Assembly: GCF_001050135.1 (NCBI RefSeq)
Contig: NZ_CP012040.1
Span: 1,116,001 to 1,180,000 of the forward strand
DNA: 64,000 bases
Direction of reading: 5' to 3'
Origin: Cyclobacterium amurskyense
GTDB taxonomy: Bacteria > Bacteroidota > Bacteroidia > Cytophagales > Cyclobacteriaceae
Shown: piece by piece, positions 1 to 9,395 of the stretch
How the letters are laid out: each line of letters opens with the position of its first letter
Position numbering within the stretch: position 1 is the stretch's first letter
The notes under the pieces: model-generated
Seen by the model: the letters and a program-made list of their open reading frames with translations, nothing else
What the model was told of the DNA's origin: nothing
The model's database searches: none
Position numbers and translations under genes: made by a program

Positions 1-1942
1 ATATCAAGCCAGATTCTTTTAAACTTTGCTCTACCGATAAGGAAAGTTCTTCCTGATTTAGCATTGAATCAAGGTCTGCACTTAGCATACTATTAAAATA
101 ACCTTTTTCGGTATTCGTTAGAAAATTCCTAATCAATGACCTTCCTATCAAATCATTGGTAAGGTCATTCTCAAATGAATTGATCTCTAAAGGCACAGTC
201 TCTCCCCCTGCATTCTTAGCTGCTAACAGATTGATTTCATTCTTTAGACCAGGAGCCGAAAGATTTTCTTCTTCCAAAGGCAAACCATGCGCAATTTTAA
301 TCCCGGTAGCATTAAGCAGGCTCACTTCCTCAAATCCTTCCATTTTATCCAAGGTATTTAATGCCTCCTTAGGAAGGTTCATCCTATGGTAAACCAGCGC
401 GAGATTATTTGCTAAAAAAGGGTTTCCCTGATAGTATTTCAATCCTTCTTCCAAATAAAAAACTGCCTCATTGGCCCTTGAACGCTTTTCTAACATTTTA
501 CTCAAAAGCAAAATATCCTTTACCTGAGGGTTCTGTTCAAAACTTCTTTCTAATGTTTTGAGAGCCAGAGTAGGTTGATTTTGTTCCAGATATATATTGC
601 TTACTGCATAAAGTGCATGGTCGTTTGAGCGATACCTATCAAAGGCATTTTCGTAGAGTACGGATGCTTCAACTGGTCTTTTGGTAGTATAATAATAATC
701 AGCTGACAAGTGAGTTGATGAAGTACCAAATTGTATGGCAATAATCCCCGCAGCATAAACCATCAAAATCAACACCGCTATGGTTCCTCCTAGCCTCATA
801 TGAAAATAAGGGAAAAAGGGCGGTTTATACATTATTTTTTCAATGGCATTCCCACTATTTATTATAGCAGAAAAATTCACCCAAATGTATAGACAGAATA
901 AAACGCTAAAACCAAGCTGACTATAGGCAAATACATGATGCGTAAAATCTATCATGGGTGTATTTCCTGACAGTTCCGCCTTAAAAAGCACCAAAAGGCA
1001 AATCGCAAACCCTCCCAGATAAAAAGCCTTACCTATCCAAGGCTCATTGAAAGCCTGAGGGTAATATTTAATTCTAAAGTGAATATCGAAAAAGCCGACA
1101 ACAGCAATAAGAAAAAATAAAAGTTGGAATGAAGGTAAGGGCCATTTGTGCCAATCACCTGTAGCTTCAAGAAAAACCAAAGCCGCTAATACCAAATACA
1201 TTGTAGACACAACGGCGAAATGCCAACCGATCTTGATGCCAATACCTCTATTCAGTTTGGCTAAAAACAAATAAGTTGCAGAAACAAAAGAATGCCCAAT
1301 GTATAGAATAAAACCACTGCCCATGACAAGGGCCATTAAAAACAGATTTTCTGACAACAAATAAGTCGGTGAAGGAGCCTGAGCAAGGTAAATTAAGACA
1401 GCTAATCCCGCTATCCCCAAACCCAGAATTAATGTCATCCTAAAGCTTAATGACAAATAATTGAAAAAGAGGCGAATGATAGCTGCTGGAGCCAAAAGGA
1501 ACAGCAAGCAGATCCCCAAGGGAATATTGGTCCCTATCCCTCCAATATTTAAGCTGTTTACTCCGCTAACGCTTAACAATAATATCAGCACTCCTGCTCC
1601 TATCAAAAATGCCTGTCGCTTCAATAGTGTTATCAAAACAATAAACAACAACAAAAGCAGCCACACACCAATCCCCATCACTTGTGTCAAGATGGGGTAA
1701 GTAAGCAATGGGGCAGTCTCAAATTGATCAAGAAGCAAGAAATTCTGAACCTCTAATTCTAAAGAACTCAAGGCTAAAAGAAAGCTTCCTAAAGGAACAT
1801 TAGTTCTTTCTTCAAGCGATAAAAGTTGGGCAGATTGAAAAGAATCTCCCGCAAATTCTAACCACAACAATCCTATCCCTGCACCGATAAGAGCAGCCAA
1901 AAAAAAGAAAAAGATTAAGTTCTGCCAGATTGACCGGCGCAT
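1..1942 (-). CDS. Multi-spanning membrane protein with C-terminal TPR repeats (partial)
   Basis: An open frame starts at the ATG at 1942-1940 and stays open for about 647 codons to the left edge, so the C-terminus is missing. Residues 1 to about 400 are very hydrophobic, with roughly ten predicted membrane helices beginning with a signal-anchor-like segment (MRRSIWQNLIFFFF). After these comes a soluble part with helical pairs typical of tetratricopeptide repeats (for example ALYAVSNIYLEQNQPTLALK and NPFLANNLALVYHRMNLPKE). The layout suggests an inner-membrane protein with a TPR domain on one face. The start codon shares one base with the gatC stop (TAATG), which implies translational coupling in the plsC-gatC operon. 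I do not recognise a specific function. Confidence 0.85.
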   Translation of the reverse strand, partial: MRRSIWQNLIFFFFLAALIGAGIGLLWLEFAGDSFQSAQLLSLEERTNVPLGSFLLALSSLELEVQNFLLLDQFETAPLLTYPILTQVMGIGVWLLLLLFIVLITLLKRQAFLIGAGVLILLLSVSGVNSLNIGGIGTNIPLGICLLFLLAPAAIIRLFFNYLSLSFRMTLILGLGIAGLAVLIYLAQAPSPTYLLSENLFLMALVMGSGFILYIGHSFVSATYLFLAKLNRGIGIKIGWHFAVVSTMYLVLAALVFLEATGDWHKWPLPSFQLLFFLIAVVGFFDIHFRIKYYPQAFNEPWIGKAFYLGGFAICLLVLFKAELSGNTPMIDFTHHVFAYSQLGFSVLFCLYIWVNFSAIINSGNAIEKIMYKPPFFPYFHMRLGGTIAVLILMVYAAGIIAIQFGTSSTHLSADYYYTTKRPVEASVLYENAFDRYRSNDHALYAVSNIYLEQNQPTLALKTLERSFEQNPQVKDILLLSKMLEKRSRANEAVFYLEEGLKYYQGNPFLANNLALVYHRMNLPKEALNTLDKMEGFEEVSLLNATGIKIAHGLPLEEENLSAPGLKNEINLLAAKNAGGETVPLEINSFENDLTNDLIGRSLIRNFLTNTEKGYFNSMLSADLDSMLNQEELSLSVEQSLKESGLI

Positions 1943-2229
1943 TATTCCATTACTTTTGGAACACGGAAATAATCGGAATCTCTCTGCGGTGCATTTTTAA
2001 GCCCTTTTTCATGGTCCAAGTGCTGTCCTACCTCATCTTTTCTCATTACATTTTCCTCAGAAGACATGGTAATAAGGGGTTCAACATTGTCGGTATCCAC
2101 CTCATTTAGTTTTTCTACCCAGTCAAGGATCTGCGTCATATCAGTGGTCATTTTTTTCGCACTGTTTTCGTCAAACTCAAGTCTGGCTAGGTGGGCTATT
2201 TTTTTAAGAGAATTGATATCTAGTTTCAT
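1942..2229 (-). CDS. gatC: Asp-tRNA(Asn)/Glu-tRNA(Gln) amidotransferase subunit C
   Basis: This 95-residue protein has the family's usual length and opening (LKKIAHLARLEF), followed by the MTQILDWVEKLNEVDTDNVEP region that wraps around GatA. GatC is the small stabilising subunit of the GatCAB amidotransferase, which converts mischarged Glu-tRNA(Gln) or Asp-tRNA(Asn) to the amidated forms in the cytoplasm. The gene lies inside an operon: its start overlaps the end of plsC by 4 bp (ATGA type) and its stop overlaps the start of the next membrane-TPR gene. gatA and gatB are not in the window, so the subunits are encoded at separate loci. Confidence 0.95.
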   Translation of the reverse strand: MKLDINSLKKIAHLARLEFDENSAKKMTTDMTQILDWVEKLNEVDTDNVEPLITMSSEENVMRKDEVGQHLDHEKGLKNAPQRDSDYFRVPKVME

Positions 2230-2981
2230 GAATTTTCTTTTTTAAATGCTAATGGTTTATTGTCTTTATTAAGTTGCTCTTGGATAATGGCAAAGCATTT
2301 CTCCTTAATTTCTTTCACCTCATTAGGCCCGGAACCTTTTACGGTAATAGGCTCATGGATGACTACTTTTACCGGTTTATAGCGCAACAAAAACTTACCA
2401 TCGTCTGGCAAAATTAAGTGATTGTAAGATAAAGTGACAGGAATAATCGGAATTTGTTTATCTAAAGCCAATTTAAAAGCTCCATCCTTGAACCTTGCCA
2501 TGGCAGGCGGAGCCTCACTTGAAATCCCTCCTTCAGGAAAAAACACCACGCTAGCACCTTCATCCAACGCTTTTTTGGCTTTTAGCATCGATTCTCCTCT
2601 GCTTTTTAAGCTATTCCTATCCACTGCAATGTGTAAGTTTTTAAACATGTATCCGAACAATGGCACTTTAGCCAGTGAGCTTTTACCTATAAACACAAGA
2701 TCAAATGGTATTAACCCGAGCACGGGAATATCCAAATAGGAAAAATGATTAGACACAAAAATAAACTGTTCGCTTTCCTTTAGGTGATTTCGGTTCTCTA
2801 TTTTCACTTTAAAAAATAGCATTCCAAAAAACAGCTTTGACCAAATTCTGTTTAATTTTCTCCCTTGACTTTTCTTACCCGGGACCTCAATGGTATAAAT
2901 AAATTTTGGCAGCAAAATCAGGAAGGCCATAATAAATCCGATGCTGCCATAGATAGAATAAATTCTTCTAATAAATCTCAT
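2226..2981 (-). CDS. plsC: 1-acyl-sn-glycerol-3-phosphate acyltransferase (PlsC family)
   Basis: This 251-residue protein carries the LPLAT motifs: the catalytic H-x4-D box as H79-FSYL-D84, and the phosphate-binding FPEGG at about 148-152. A hydrophobic N-terminal segment (about residues 12-30) fits membrane attachment. The family transfers an acyl chain to lysophosphatidic acid to make phosphatidic acid, the second step of phospholipid synthesis, at the inner membrane. It is the first gene of a minus-strand operon with gatC and the membrane-TPR gene. Some PlsC relatives acylate ornithine lipids or other lyso-lipids, so the exact acceptor is inferred. Confidence 0.9.
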   Translation of the reverse strand: MRFIRRIYSIYGSIGFIMAFLILLPKFIYTIEVPGKKSQGRKLNRIWSKLFFGMLFFKVKIENRNHLKESEQFIFVSNHFSYLDIPVLGLIPFDLVFIGKSSLAKVPLFGYMFKNLHIAVDRNSLKSRGESMLKAKKALDEGASVVFFPEGGISSEAPPAMARFKDGAFKLALDKQIPIIPVTLSYNHLILPDDGKFLLRYKPVKVVIHEPITVKGSGPNEVKEIKEKCFAIIQEQLNKDNKPLAFKKENS

Positions 2982-3069
2982 TCCTTAAAAAGAGGGTTTT
3001 GATTTCGAAATTTAGTAAAAATCGAGAGGCATGATGAAAGAACTGAATTTTTATTCCTTAGGTAGAAAA

Positions 3070-4437
3070 TTAAACCTCATTTTTTTTCACTCTCAACGAG
3101 GTACCCTCAGTACTTATCACCTTGATTTTCTCTCCCTTATCAATAAATTCTCCCCTAGAATAAGCATCATACATCTCATCCTCTATGATTACCTTCCCAC
3201 TCGGCATCAAGCGGGTATGAGAAACCCCTTCCTTACCAAGCATTTCCTGACTATAAAAAGAAGAGGTATAACCCTCAGATTTCTGCTGTGTATCAGCCAG
3301 AGAAATCCTACTAAAACTTTCCCATTGATTGATTTTGGGTGTCAAAGTAAAGATCAGAACCGTAGCAATGGTTGCGGCCAATATCACTGTCAATAAGGCT
3401 GCAAACAGTTTCCCGGAACTTACAAAAGTAAAGTCAAACTGTTCATTTGGCAGCATACCCATTGTTAAACCGGAAAGAATACAGACAATCCCCAGAATTC
3501 CAAATACCCCAAAGCCCGGTACGACAAATATTTCCAGGGCCAATAAGACTATCCCTACTATAAAGACCACCAATTCCCAATTGCTTGCGAGACCTGTAAG
3601 GTAATAGGGGATAAAATACAATAGCATGGCTATAGCACTTGCCGCAAGCGGAAAACCTATACCTGGTGTTTGTATCTCAAAATAAATCCCAGCAAAAATG
3701 ATCAAAATCAGAAACCCACTTACCGCCGGATTGAGAAAAAGAGAAATGATGTCTTCAGTAGCTGAAGGAGAATATTTGTAGATCTCATAGTTTGTTAGCC
3801 CATATCTAGCAACAATTTCCTCAATAGAAGAAACCTGAGCTTCACAAAAACCATTTTCTATAGCCTCAGAGACAGAGAAGGTAATGACTTCTCCACTTTT
3901 AGAAACTCCTTCAACCTCAATATTTTCATCTACCATGGCTTCAGCAATTTGAGGATTCCTCCCCCTAGCCTCAGCAGTACTTCTCATCATTGAACGCATA
4001 TAAGACTGGTATTTGTCCGGCGCAGCCTCACCTGAGCCCCCCATCACCACTGTAGCAGCCCCGATACTTCCTCCTTTTGCCATATAAATACTATCACAGG
4101 CTATGGATATCAATGCCCCAGCTGATGCCGCATCTTTATCAATAAATGATACAATGGGAATTTTGGATTCCAGAAAGCTTGTTCGGATATCATCAGCATC
4201 ATTAACTGCCCCTCCATAGGTGTCCATATGAACAATGATCAATGCAGCCTTTTTCTCCACCGCATCTTCCATTGCCATTCTAACTTTCCTGTTCATTCTA
4301 GGATCTATATCATCCTTCATTTCAAACACATACACGGTCTTTAAAGAGTCCTTAGATTGTTCAGTTTGTCCCTGAACAAATGGAACCACAATAAAATTGA
4401 CGAAAATATAGATGGATAAGCTAAACCAGAATTTCAT
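3070..4437 (-). CDS. NfeD family ClpP-like membrane serine protease
   Basis: The N-terminal part is a ClpP/SppA-like protease domain after a signal peptide (start at MKFWFSLSIY). It has the SAGA serine segment in DKDAASAGALISIACDSIYM and the downstream K in YMAKGGSIGAA, which match the Ser-Lys dyad of NfeD proteases. Four or five membrane helices follow (about residues 230-370), then a C-terminal OB-fold NfeD domain (GKEGVSHTRLMPSGKVII). Bacterial long-form NfeD proteins act with flotillin/stomatin-like proteins in membrane protein quality control, but no stomatin gene is adjacent here. The frame also has an ATG 13 codons upstream at 4476; I prefer 4437 because it puts a normal signal peptide at the N-terminus. 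Confidence 0.9.
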   Translation of the reverse strand: MKFWFSLSIYIFVNFIVVPFVQGQTEQSKDSLKTVYVFEMKDDIDPRMNRKVRMAMEDAVEKKAALIIVHMDTYGGAVNDADDIRTSFLESKIPIVSFIDKDAASAGALISIACDSIYMAKGGSIGAATVVMGGSGEAAPDKYQSYMRSMMRSTAEARGRNPQIAEAMVDENIEVEGVSKSGEVITFSVSEAIENGFCEAQVSSIEEIVARYGLTNYEIYKYSPSATEDIISLFLNPAVSGFLILIIFAGIYFEIQTPGIGFPLAASAIAMLLYFIPYYLTGLASNWELVVFIVGIVLLALEIFVVPGFGVFGILGIVCILSGLTMGMLPNEQFDFTFVSSGKLFAALLTVILAATIATVLIFTLTPKINQWESFSRISLADTQQKSEGYTSSFYSQEMLGKEGVSHTRLMPSGKVIIEDEMYDAYSRGEFIDKGEKIKVISTEGTSLRVKKNEV

Positions 4438-4513
4438 TTTAAATACCTGTTTAATATTTCTGTATGAATATACCAATAAAAATGATCATCGCCCCTATTG
4501 GTATAAAATGGAG

Positions 4514-4543
4514 TTGCAATTGATAAAATAAATATCAAATTTG
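4514..4543 (+). promoter_or_regulatory. Bacteroidota-type promoter for the LysM gene
   Basis: CAAATTTG at 4536-4543 matches the Bacteroidota -7 box TAnnTTTG with one mismatch, and TTG triplets lie about 15-20 bases upstream. The box sits immediately before an ATG at 4545, so a transcript would begin downstream of that codon. This supports translation from the ATG at 4584. Confidence 0.5.
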
Positions 4544-4583
4544 CATGATTATTAGAAATTTATTGTTAAAAACCGATAGTAAA

Positions 4584-5744
4584 ATGAAGTGCTGGATATT
4601 GATTATAGGGATGATTGGCCTTGCTGTCCCATCTAAAGGAGCATTACTTGTGGATAGGGATTCTGTAGGAGTAGAAAAAATAGGAGGTAAATCCTATATT
4701 ATTCACCAAGTAGATCCTCAAGAGACTTTATTTGGAATTTCAAGGAGATACAATACGCCTGTAAATGAAATCGTCCAAAACAATGATACTTTAAAGGATG
4801 GGCTAAAAATTGGGCAACGTATCAGGGTTCCCTATATTGAGAAACAGGCTATCCCTGAGGGTGCTAAAGTACACCATGTGACACCTGGAGAAACGCTTTT
4901 CTCAATTGCCAAGTCATATAATATTAGCATGGAAAAGCTAATGGAGGCCAATGCCCTGAAAGGCACTGATCTAAGCGTAGGCCAAGCGCTTATCATAGAA
5001 GGCATCGAGCAATTAGAAGCTCCTGTTGTAGAAAAGAAGGTAGAAAAACCTGTTGAAGCAACACCTCAAACAGTAGCCGTTGCCGCTGAAAAAATAAACA
5101 CAAAGAAAAAACAGCCTAAGGAAAAGGTAGAAAAAGTTAAAACTGAAGAAGCTCCGGCCCCAGTGCCTGCCAGTCCATCTACTGCTCCTACTTCTCCTTC
5201 TGTATCCACTACAGGCAATTGGATATCCCATCAGGTAGTTCAAGGAGAAACTTTGTTTGCTATAGCCAGAAAGTACGAGGCAAACGTTGAAGACATCATT
5301 AAATGGAATGGGCTTTCTTCAAACAACTTATCTGTTGGACAAACCCTAAAAGTAGGTAGGGAAACCAATGCCAATATCCCAGTCACTCAATTGCCAGGAA
5401 ATAACAAACCTAGTGCAGAGCTTACCAACTCTGAAAGTGCAACCCCTCCAACAAAGAACATCAGCACATCCACTGCTTTCAAAAACGTAACGGAAAGTGG
5501 TCAGGCGGAAGTTATCGAAGGAACTGGTAATCACAAAAAATTCTTGGTGCTTCACAGAAACGCTCCTGTAGGAACAATAATGAGAGTTAGAAATGAAGAA
5601 AATGATGTTACGGTATTTGCAAGAGTAGTTGGGGTGTTACCAGAAACTGGGGACAACAACAAACTATTGATAAAATTATCAAAAGCAGCTTTTGATCAAT
5701 TAAAAGCCGTTAATTCACGCTTCAGAGTAGAAGTATCCTATTAA
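4584..5744 (+). CDS. Secreted protein with three LysM domains and a C-terminal RlpA-like barrel
   Basis: After a signal peptide (MKCWILIIGMIGLAVPSKG), two LysM domains lie at about residues 38-83 (QETLFGISRRYN) and 96-140 (GETLFSIAKSYN). A Lys/Glu/Pro-rich linker follows, then a third LysM at about 214-258 (GETLFAIARKYE). The last 80 residues (GQAEVIEGTG to the end) resemble a double-psi beta-barrel of the RlpA/septal lytic transglycosylase type. LysM binds peptidoglycan N-acetylglucosamine, so the protein probably acts in the periplasm on or near the cell wall. The catalytic Asp of MltA/RlpA barrels is not obvious, so it may bind rather than cleave glycan strands. The start is chosen over the in-frame ATG at 4545 because of promoter position and signal peptide. 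Confidence 0.85.
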   Translation: MKCWILIIGMIGLAVPSKGALLVDRDSVGVEKIGGKSYIIHQVDPQETLFGISRRYNTPVNEIVQNNDTLKDGLKIGQRIRVPYIEKQAIPEGAKVHHVTPGETLFSIAKSYNISMEKLMEANALKGTDLSVGQALIIEGIEQLEAPVVEKKVEKPVEATPQTVAVAAEKINTKKKQPKEKVEKVKTEEAPAPVPASPSTAPTSPSVSTTGNWISHQVVQGETLFAIARKYEANVEDIIKWNGLSSNNLSVGQTLKVGRETNANIPVTQLPGNNKPSAELTNSESATPPTKNISTSTAFKNVTESGQAEVIEGTGNHKKFLVLHRNAPVGTIMRVRNEENDVTVFARVVGVLPETGDNNKLLIKLSKAAFDQLKAVNSRFRVEVSY

Positions 5745-5905
5745 ATTATATTTTCAAAAGCGCTTCAATTGCCTACTCATTCTGGCTAGATAAACGAGTG
5801 CCAAATAGCTGTAATTGAACACTGGTTTCACCCCGTTTGAAAACCTTTTATTTTGAATAATAAAATTAAAAAAAAGTTTATCATTAAGCCAAAGACAAAA
5901 AGGCC

Positions 5906-6925
5906 ATGAACATAAAAAAGAATAAACCCGTAATCGGAATTAGTATAGGTGATATTAATGGAATTGGTGCGGAGGTGACAATGAAAGCTTTGTTGGACAA
6001 CCGACTGCAAAAAATGATTACACCTGTGATCTATGGCCATGGCAAAGCCCTTACCTTTTATAGAAAAGCTTTGGAGCTAAACGATTTTAATTTCATTCAG
6101 GTCAAAAGCATTGAAGAAGTTCACCATAGAAAAATCAATGTAATCAATGTTGTACAGGAATCACCTGAGGTGATGCCTGGGGTAGAAACAAGAGATGCCG
6201 GCAGTATGGCCCTGGCTGCCATAGATCAAGCCATAGTAGACTTAAAAAGCGGTCAATTGGACGCCTTAGTCACTGCGCCACTCAACAAAAACAATATCAA
6301 CAGTACTGAGACACCCTTTGTAGGGCATACTGAATATTTAACAAATGCTTTTGACACCAAGGAAAGCATGATGTTTATGGTGTCTGAAGACATGCGAATT
6401 GGATTAGTTACTGGTCACGTATCTTTAAAAGACATTGTAAATGGAGTAACCGAAAAAGCCATTCGGGCGAAGTTAAAAATCATGATTCGGTCTCTCAAGG
6501 AAAATTTTGGTATTACAAAACCTAAAATTGCGGTACTTGGCTTGAATCCACATGCTGGAGAAGATGGATTATTAGGAAATGAAGAACAGGAAATCATCCA
6601 ACCTGTGGTTAAAAGCTTTAAAGAAGAAGGCGCCTTGGTTTTTGGCCCCTATCCCTCAGATGGTTTCTTTGGAATGATGCACCAAAAACGGTTTGATGGG
6701 GTTTTGGCCATGTACCATGACCAGGGTTTGATCCCGTTTAAAACATTGTGTTTTGATTCAGGGGTAAATTTCACCGCAGGGCTGCCGATTATCAGAACAA
6801 GTCCAGACCATGGAACAGCCTACAATATAGCTGGAAAAAATGACGCTGACCCCGGTTCTATGCGTTCTGCAATTTTTCTGGCACACGATATGATTAAGAG
6901 AAAAGAAAACTTAACTGCTACTTAA
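5906..6925 (+). CDS. pdxA: 4-hydroxythreonine-4-phosphate dehydrogenase
   Basis: This 339-residue protein begins KPVIGISIGDINGIGAEVT and contains the metal-binding histidine motifs of PdxA: GHTEYLTNAF, GLNPHAGEDGLLG and YHDQGLIPFK. PdxA oxidises 4-phosphohydroxy-L-threonine with NAD(P)+, and the product decarboxylates to 3-amino-2-oxopropyl phosphate, a precursor of pyridoxal phosphate in the DXP-dependent route. It is a cytoplasmic dimeric enzyme of normal length. The gene stands alone; pdxJ is not in the window. In many Bacteroidota pdxA is followed by the DUF177 gene and rpmF as here, though 69 bp and a separate promoter lie between them. Confidence 0.95.
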   Translation: MNIKKNKPVIGISIGDINGIGAEVTMKALLDNRLQKMITPVIYGHGKALTFYRKALELNDFNFIQVKSIEEVHHRKINVINVVQESPEVMPGVETRDAGSMALAAIDQAIVDLKSGQLDALVTAPLNKNNINSTETPFVGHTEYLTNAFDTKESMMFMVSEDMRIGLVTGHVSLKDIVNGVTEKAIRAKLKIMIRSLKENFGITKPKIAVLGLNPHAGEDGLLGNEEQEIIQPVVKSFKEEGALVFGPYPSDGFFGMMHQKRFDGVLAMYHDQGLIPFKTLCFDSGVNFTAGLPIIRTSPDHGTAYNIAGKNDADPGSMRSAIFLAHDMIKRKENLTAT

Positions 6926-6969
6926 TGAAATTATTAAAGGGTAGATTTTATTAATCAGAAATATTTTTC

Positions 6970-6977
6970 TAAATTTG
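6970..6977 (+). promoter_or_regulatory. TAnnTTTG -7 box upstream of the DUF177-rpmF pair
   Basis: TAAATTTG is an exact match to the Bacteroidota -7 consensus and lies 18 bp before the ATG of the DUF177 gene. It indicates that DUF177 and rpmF have their own promoter, separate from pdxA. Confidence 0.55.
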
Positions 6978-6994
6978 CGGTCTTAATTCGAAAA

Positions 6995-7546
6995 ATGAAA
7001 TTCATAAGGAAATTCGATATTGACATTATCAGACTGAAAGAAGGCAGGCACAATTTCACCTTTGAAATTGATACCGAGTTCCTAGATCATTTTGAAAACA
7101 GTAGGGATATAGTAAACGATGTCGCTATTAAAGTAGAAATAGAGCTTGACAAAAGAATTAACTTAATTGAAGTTATTTTTAATTTGAAGGGAAAGGTAAA
7201 TATAACCTGTGACAGAAGTCTTGAAAATTTCGATCATCCAACCGACTTGTCTCATAAGATAATATACAAGTACGGACAGGAGGAAGCTGAAATAGATGAT
7301 GAGATCTATTTCATAACAAATGACACACAGAGCATCAATGTGATGCAATTGATCTATGAATTTATTTTGCTCGGAATCCCTGCAAAAAAAATTCACCCTG
7401 ATCACCTGACAGAAGAAGATGAAGACGACGAAGATGAAGGTTGGATTGTCTATGAAGCAGGAGAAAGTGACTTGACAGAAGAACAAATAAAAGACGACCG
7501 AAACCCGTTTTGGAAAGCTTTGAAAAATTTAAAAAATAACGAATAA
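6995..7546 (+). CDS. DUF177 (YceD) family protein, ribosome-linked
   Basis: This 183-residue acidic protein lies directly upstream of rpmF, the conserved position of DUF177/YceD proteins. It shows the family core around VNITCDRSLENFDHP (about residues 68-82), a very acidic stretch near 145 (EEDEDDEDEG) and a C-terminal NPFWKALKNL that matches the family ending. YceD relatives are implicated in 23S rRNA metabolism or ribosome assembly; the molecular activity is not established. The gap to rpmF is 18 bp, so the two are almost certainly co-transcribed. Confidence 0.85.
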   Translation: MKFIRKFDIDIIRLKEGRHNFTFEIDTEFLDHFENSRDIVNDVAIKVEIELDKRINLIEVIFNLKGKVNITCDRSLENFDHPTDLSHKIIYKYGQEEAEIDDEIYFITNDTQSINVMQLIYEFILLGIPAKKIHPDHLTEEDEDDEDEGWIVYEAGESDLTEEQIKDDRNPFWKALKNLKNNE

Positions 7547-7564
7547 TCTAAAAATTACATAGAT

Positions 7565-7756
7565 ATGGCACATCCTAAAAGGAAAATTTCCAAAACCAGA
7601 AGAGATAAAAGAAGGACACATTATAAATTAAATGCACCTGGTTTGGCTCAGTGTCCTACCACCGGGGAATTTCATTTACCCCACAGAGCATTCTGGCTTG
7701 ACGGTAAACTGTATTATAAAGGACAGGTAATCATGGAAAAAGAGGTTTTAGCCTAA
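7565..7756 (+). CDS. rpmF: 50S ribosomal protein L32
   Basis: This 63-residue basic protein begins MAHPKRKISKTRRDKRRTHY, the L32 signature, and continues with APGLAQCPTTGEFHLPHRAF. Most of the Zn-ribbon cysteines of C+ L32 proteins are absent: only one Cys is seen, so it is a zinc-independent form. It is a structural protein of the large ribosomal subunit. The gene follows DUF177 by 18 bp and is closed by a strong hairpin terminator 22 bp downstream. Confidence 0.97.
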   Translation: MAHPKRKISKTRRDKRRTHYKLNAPGLAQCPTTGEFHLPHRAFWLDGKLYYKGQVIMEKEVLA

Positions 7757-7778
7757 ATTTCTTACATATTCCTGCGAA

Positions 7779-7813
7779 GCAGCCTGCTCTATTCTGGAGC
7801 AGGCTGCTTTTTT
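7779..7813 (+). terminator. Terminator after rpmF
   Basis: GCAGCCTGCTC and GAGCAGGCTGC form an 11-bp stem with a short loop, followed by a run of T. It closes the DUF177-rpmF unit. The T-run touches the stop codon of the convergent gene on the minus strand. Confidence 0.9.
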
Positions 7814-9395
7814 ATAGACTATTGTCTGATATTTTATATTTTTCCCGCTTAACTTTCTCTGAGAATTTTTGTCGGATTATTTCCTGTACAGGTCTGTTTT
7901 CTATTTTACTTTCCAACCAAGAGATAATATCCAGGTATAAAAACGCCCTTTTTTCAAAGGGATGGTTCTCGTAGGCAAGTAATTTTTCTCGTAACTCTAT
8001 AAATGCCCCTTTAAGCTCGTGATCATAAATCCGGCTAAGGTTACGAATAAAGTGCATCATTTCTTTTTGCACCTGATGCAAATCGTCCATTTTGATTAAA
8101 AACCTATAGACATTTCTAATCTGCCCATCCAACTTCTCATCAATCCCTGCCTCGTAGCTAGCTATTAGCTTAAGAATATGGGCAAAACACTGCAAATCTT
8201 CCCTTAATCCTATTTGGCTATTTTCAATCACCTGATCCAAGTACACAATAGCCCTTTCATTATCCCCACTTCCGAAATAAAGGCAGGCAATTTTATAATG
8301 CAGAACCATCAAATGATGCACATCTAGCTTTCGCTTCAAAGGTGCAATGTCTTTTAATAAATCAGGCACAATCTCTTTTACCCCCTTGGTAAAATCCCCT
8401 TTAAGAAAATAGAAGTTTATTAGATTGGAATAAAGGTAGAGAAATGACAGGATCTTACTGTTCCCATCCCATACAAAGTCCTTTTGTCGCAAGCTAAGTC
8501 TAAATTCCTCCAGCACCTTAGCGAACCGCTCATAATAGCCCATATAAAACAAGGTATCCAGCAAGTAATGATAAGCCTTCAAATAGCTTCCTGTGGCCAC
8601 TTTGATCATTTGAGGTTCTGAATGAAAGAGATCTACCCAATGCTGGGCCGCCCTATAGCAAACCGGGAAATCCTGAATAATATGAAAATACCATACCTGG
8701 GCTTGGAATAGATACATTTTCTCATAAAACCCAAGCGTCATAAAATCATATACAGGCATGTTCTGCTTGTAAAAATTTTCCAGCATTTCCCTGCCTTCCT
8801 TATCTTTGATATAACCAGTCTTTAAATAAATCCCATACAGCTGCAAGGAAAGACTTGAAAACCTATTTTTAAGATCCACTTTTTTTGACAAGACAGCAGC
8901 CTCCTCACTTAGAATATCCGCCCTATTTTTAATGCTTCTCGTGATATGCTGGGATTCAATGACTTTTTCCATTTCCACAACCCTTAGCATTATCGTATCG
9001 AGGCCATATAAACTTGCCACCTGCTTGGCTTTTTCAAGGGTTTTCAAACCCTGCATATACAAGCCCTTATTAAACAAAATTCTTCCAAAATCAATTTGTT
9101 CATTCAGTTGCAACTCTATATTCCTATCGGCATACAAAAGACGTAAAGAGGTCAAAACCTGCTTGTACAAATGAGCTTTCATATTGGACAATTGCTTTTT
9201 TGTAACCGGTGCCTTTTCCAGCAGTTCCCGTTCGTTATAAGCCCCCATTTTATCCAATGCATCAAAAAGCAAAAGAAATTTAGCCCCTTCATTTGAGGCA
9301 AGCCGCTTAGCGAACAATTTAAAATTTCTTTTTTCGGAGGGAGAAAGACTGTTTATCAGGTCAAATAAAAAATCTTTTTTACTATTGGATATCAT
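7812..9395 (-). CDS. Hypothetical protein, all-helical, TPR-like
   Basis: This 527-residue protein has no signal peptide or membrane helix. It is rich in Leu, Phe, Tyr and Lys and looks entirely alpha-helical. The N-terminal 80 residues (KKDFLFDLINSLSPSEKRNF and following) resemble a small helical domain. The middle and C-terminal parts have repeated helical pairs of TPR type (for example CLYFGSGDNERAIVYLDQVI). I do not recognise a named family. Long single-gene proteins of this sort are common in Cytophagales and are probably cytoplasmic scaffolds or regulators, but this is inference. It is monocistronic, diverging from leuA. Confidence 0.75.
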   Translation of the reverse strand: MISNSKKDFLFDLINSLSPSEKRNFKLFAKRLASNEGAKFLLLFDALDKMGAYNERELLEKAPVTKKQLSNMKAHLYKQVLTSLRLLYADRNIELQLNEQIDFGRILFNKGLYMQGLKTLEKAKQVASLYGLDTIMLRVVEMEKVIESQHITRSIKNRADILSEEAAVLSKKVDLKNRFSSLSLQLYGIYLKTGYIKDKEGREMLENFYKQNMPVYDFMTLGFYEKMYLFQAQVWYFHIIQDFPVCYRAAQHWVDLFHSEPQMIKVATGSYLKAYHYLLDTLFYMGYYERFAKVLEEFRLSLRQKDFVWDGNSKILSFLYLYSNLINFYFLKGDFTKGVKEIVPDLLKDIAPLKRKLDVHHLMVLHYKIACLYFGSGDNERAIVYLDQVIENSQIGLREDLQCFAHILKLIASYEAGIDEKLDGQIRNVYRFLIKMDDLHQVQKEMMHFIRNLSRIYDHELKGAFIELREKLLAYENHPFEKRAFLYLDIISWLESKIENRPVQEIIRQKFSEKVKREKYKISDNSL

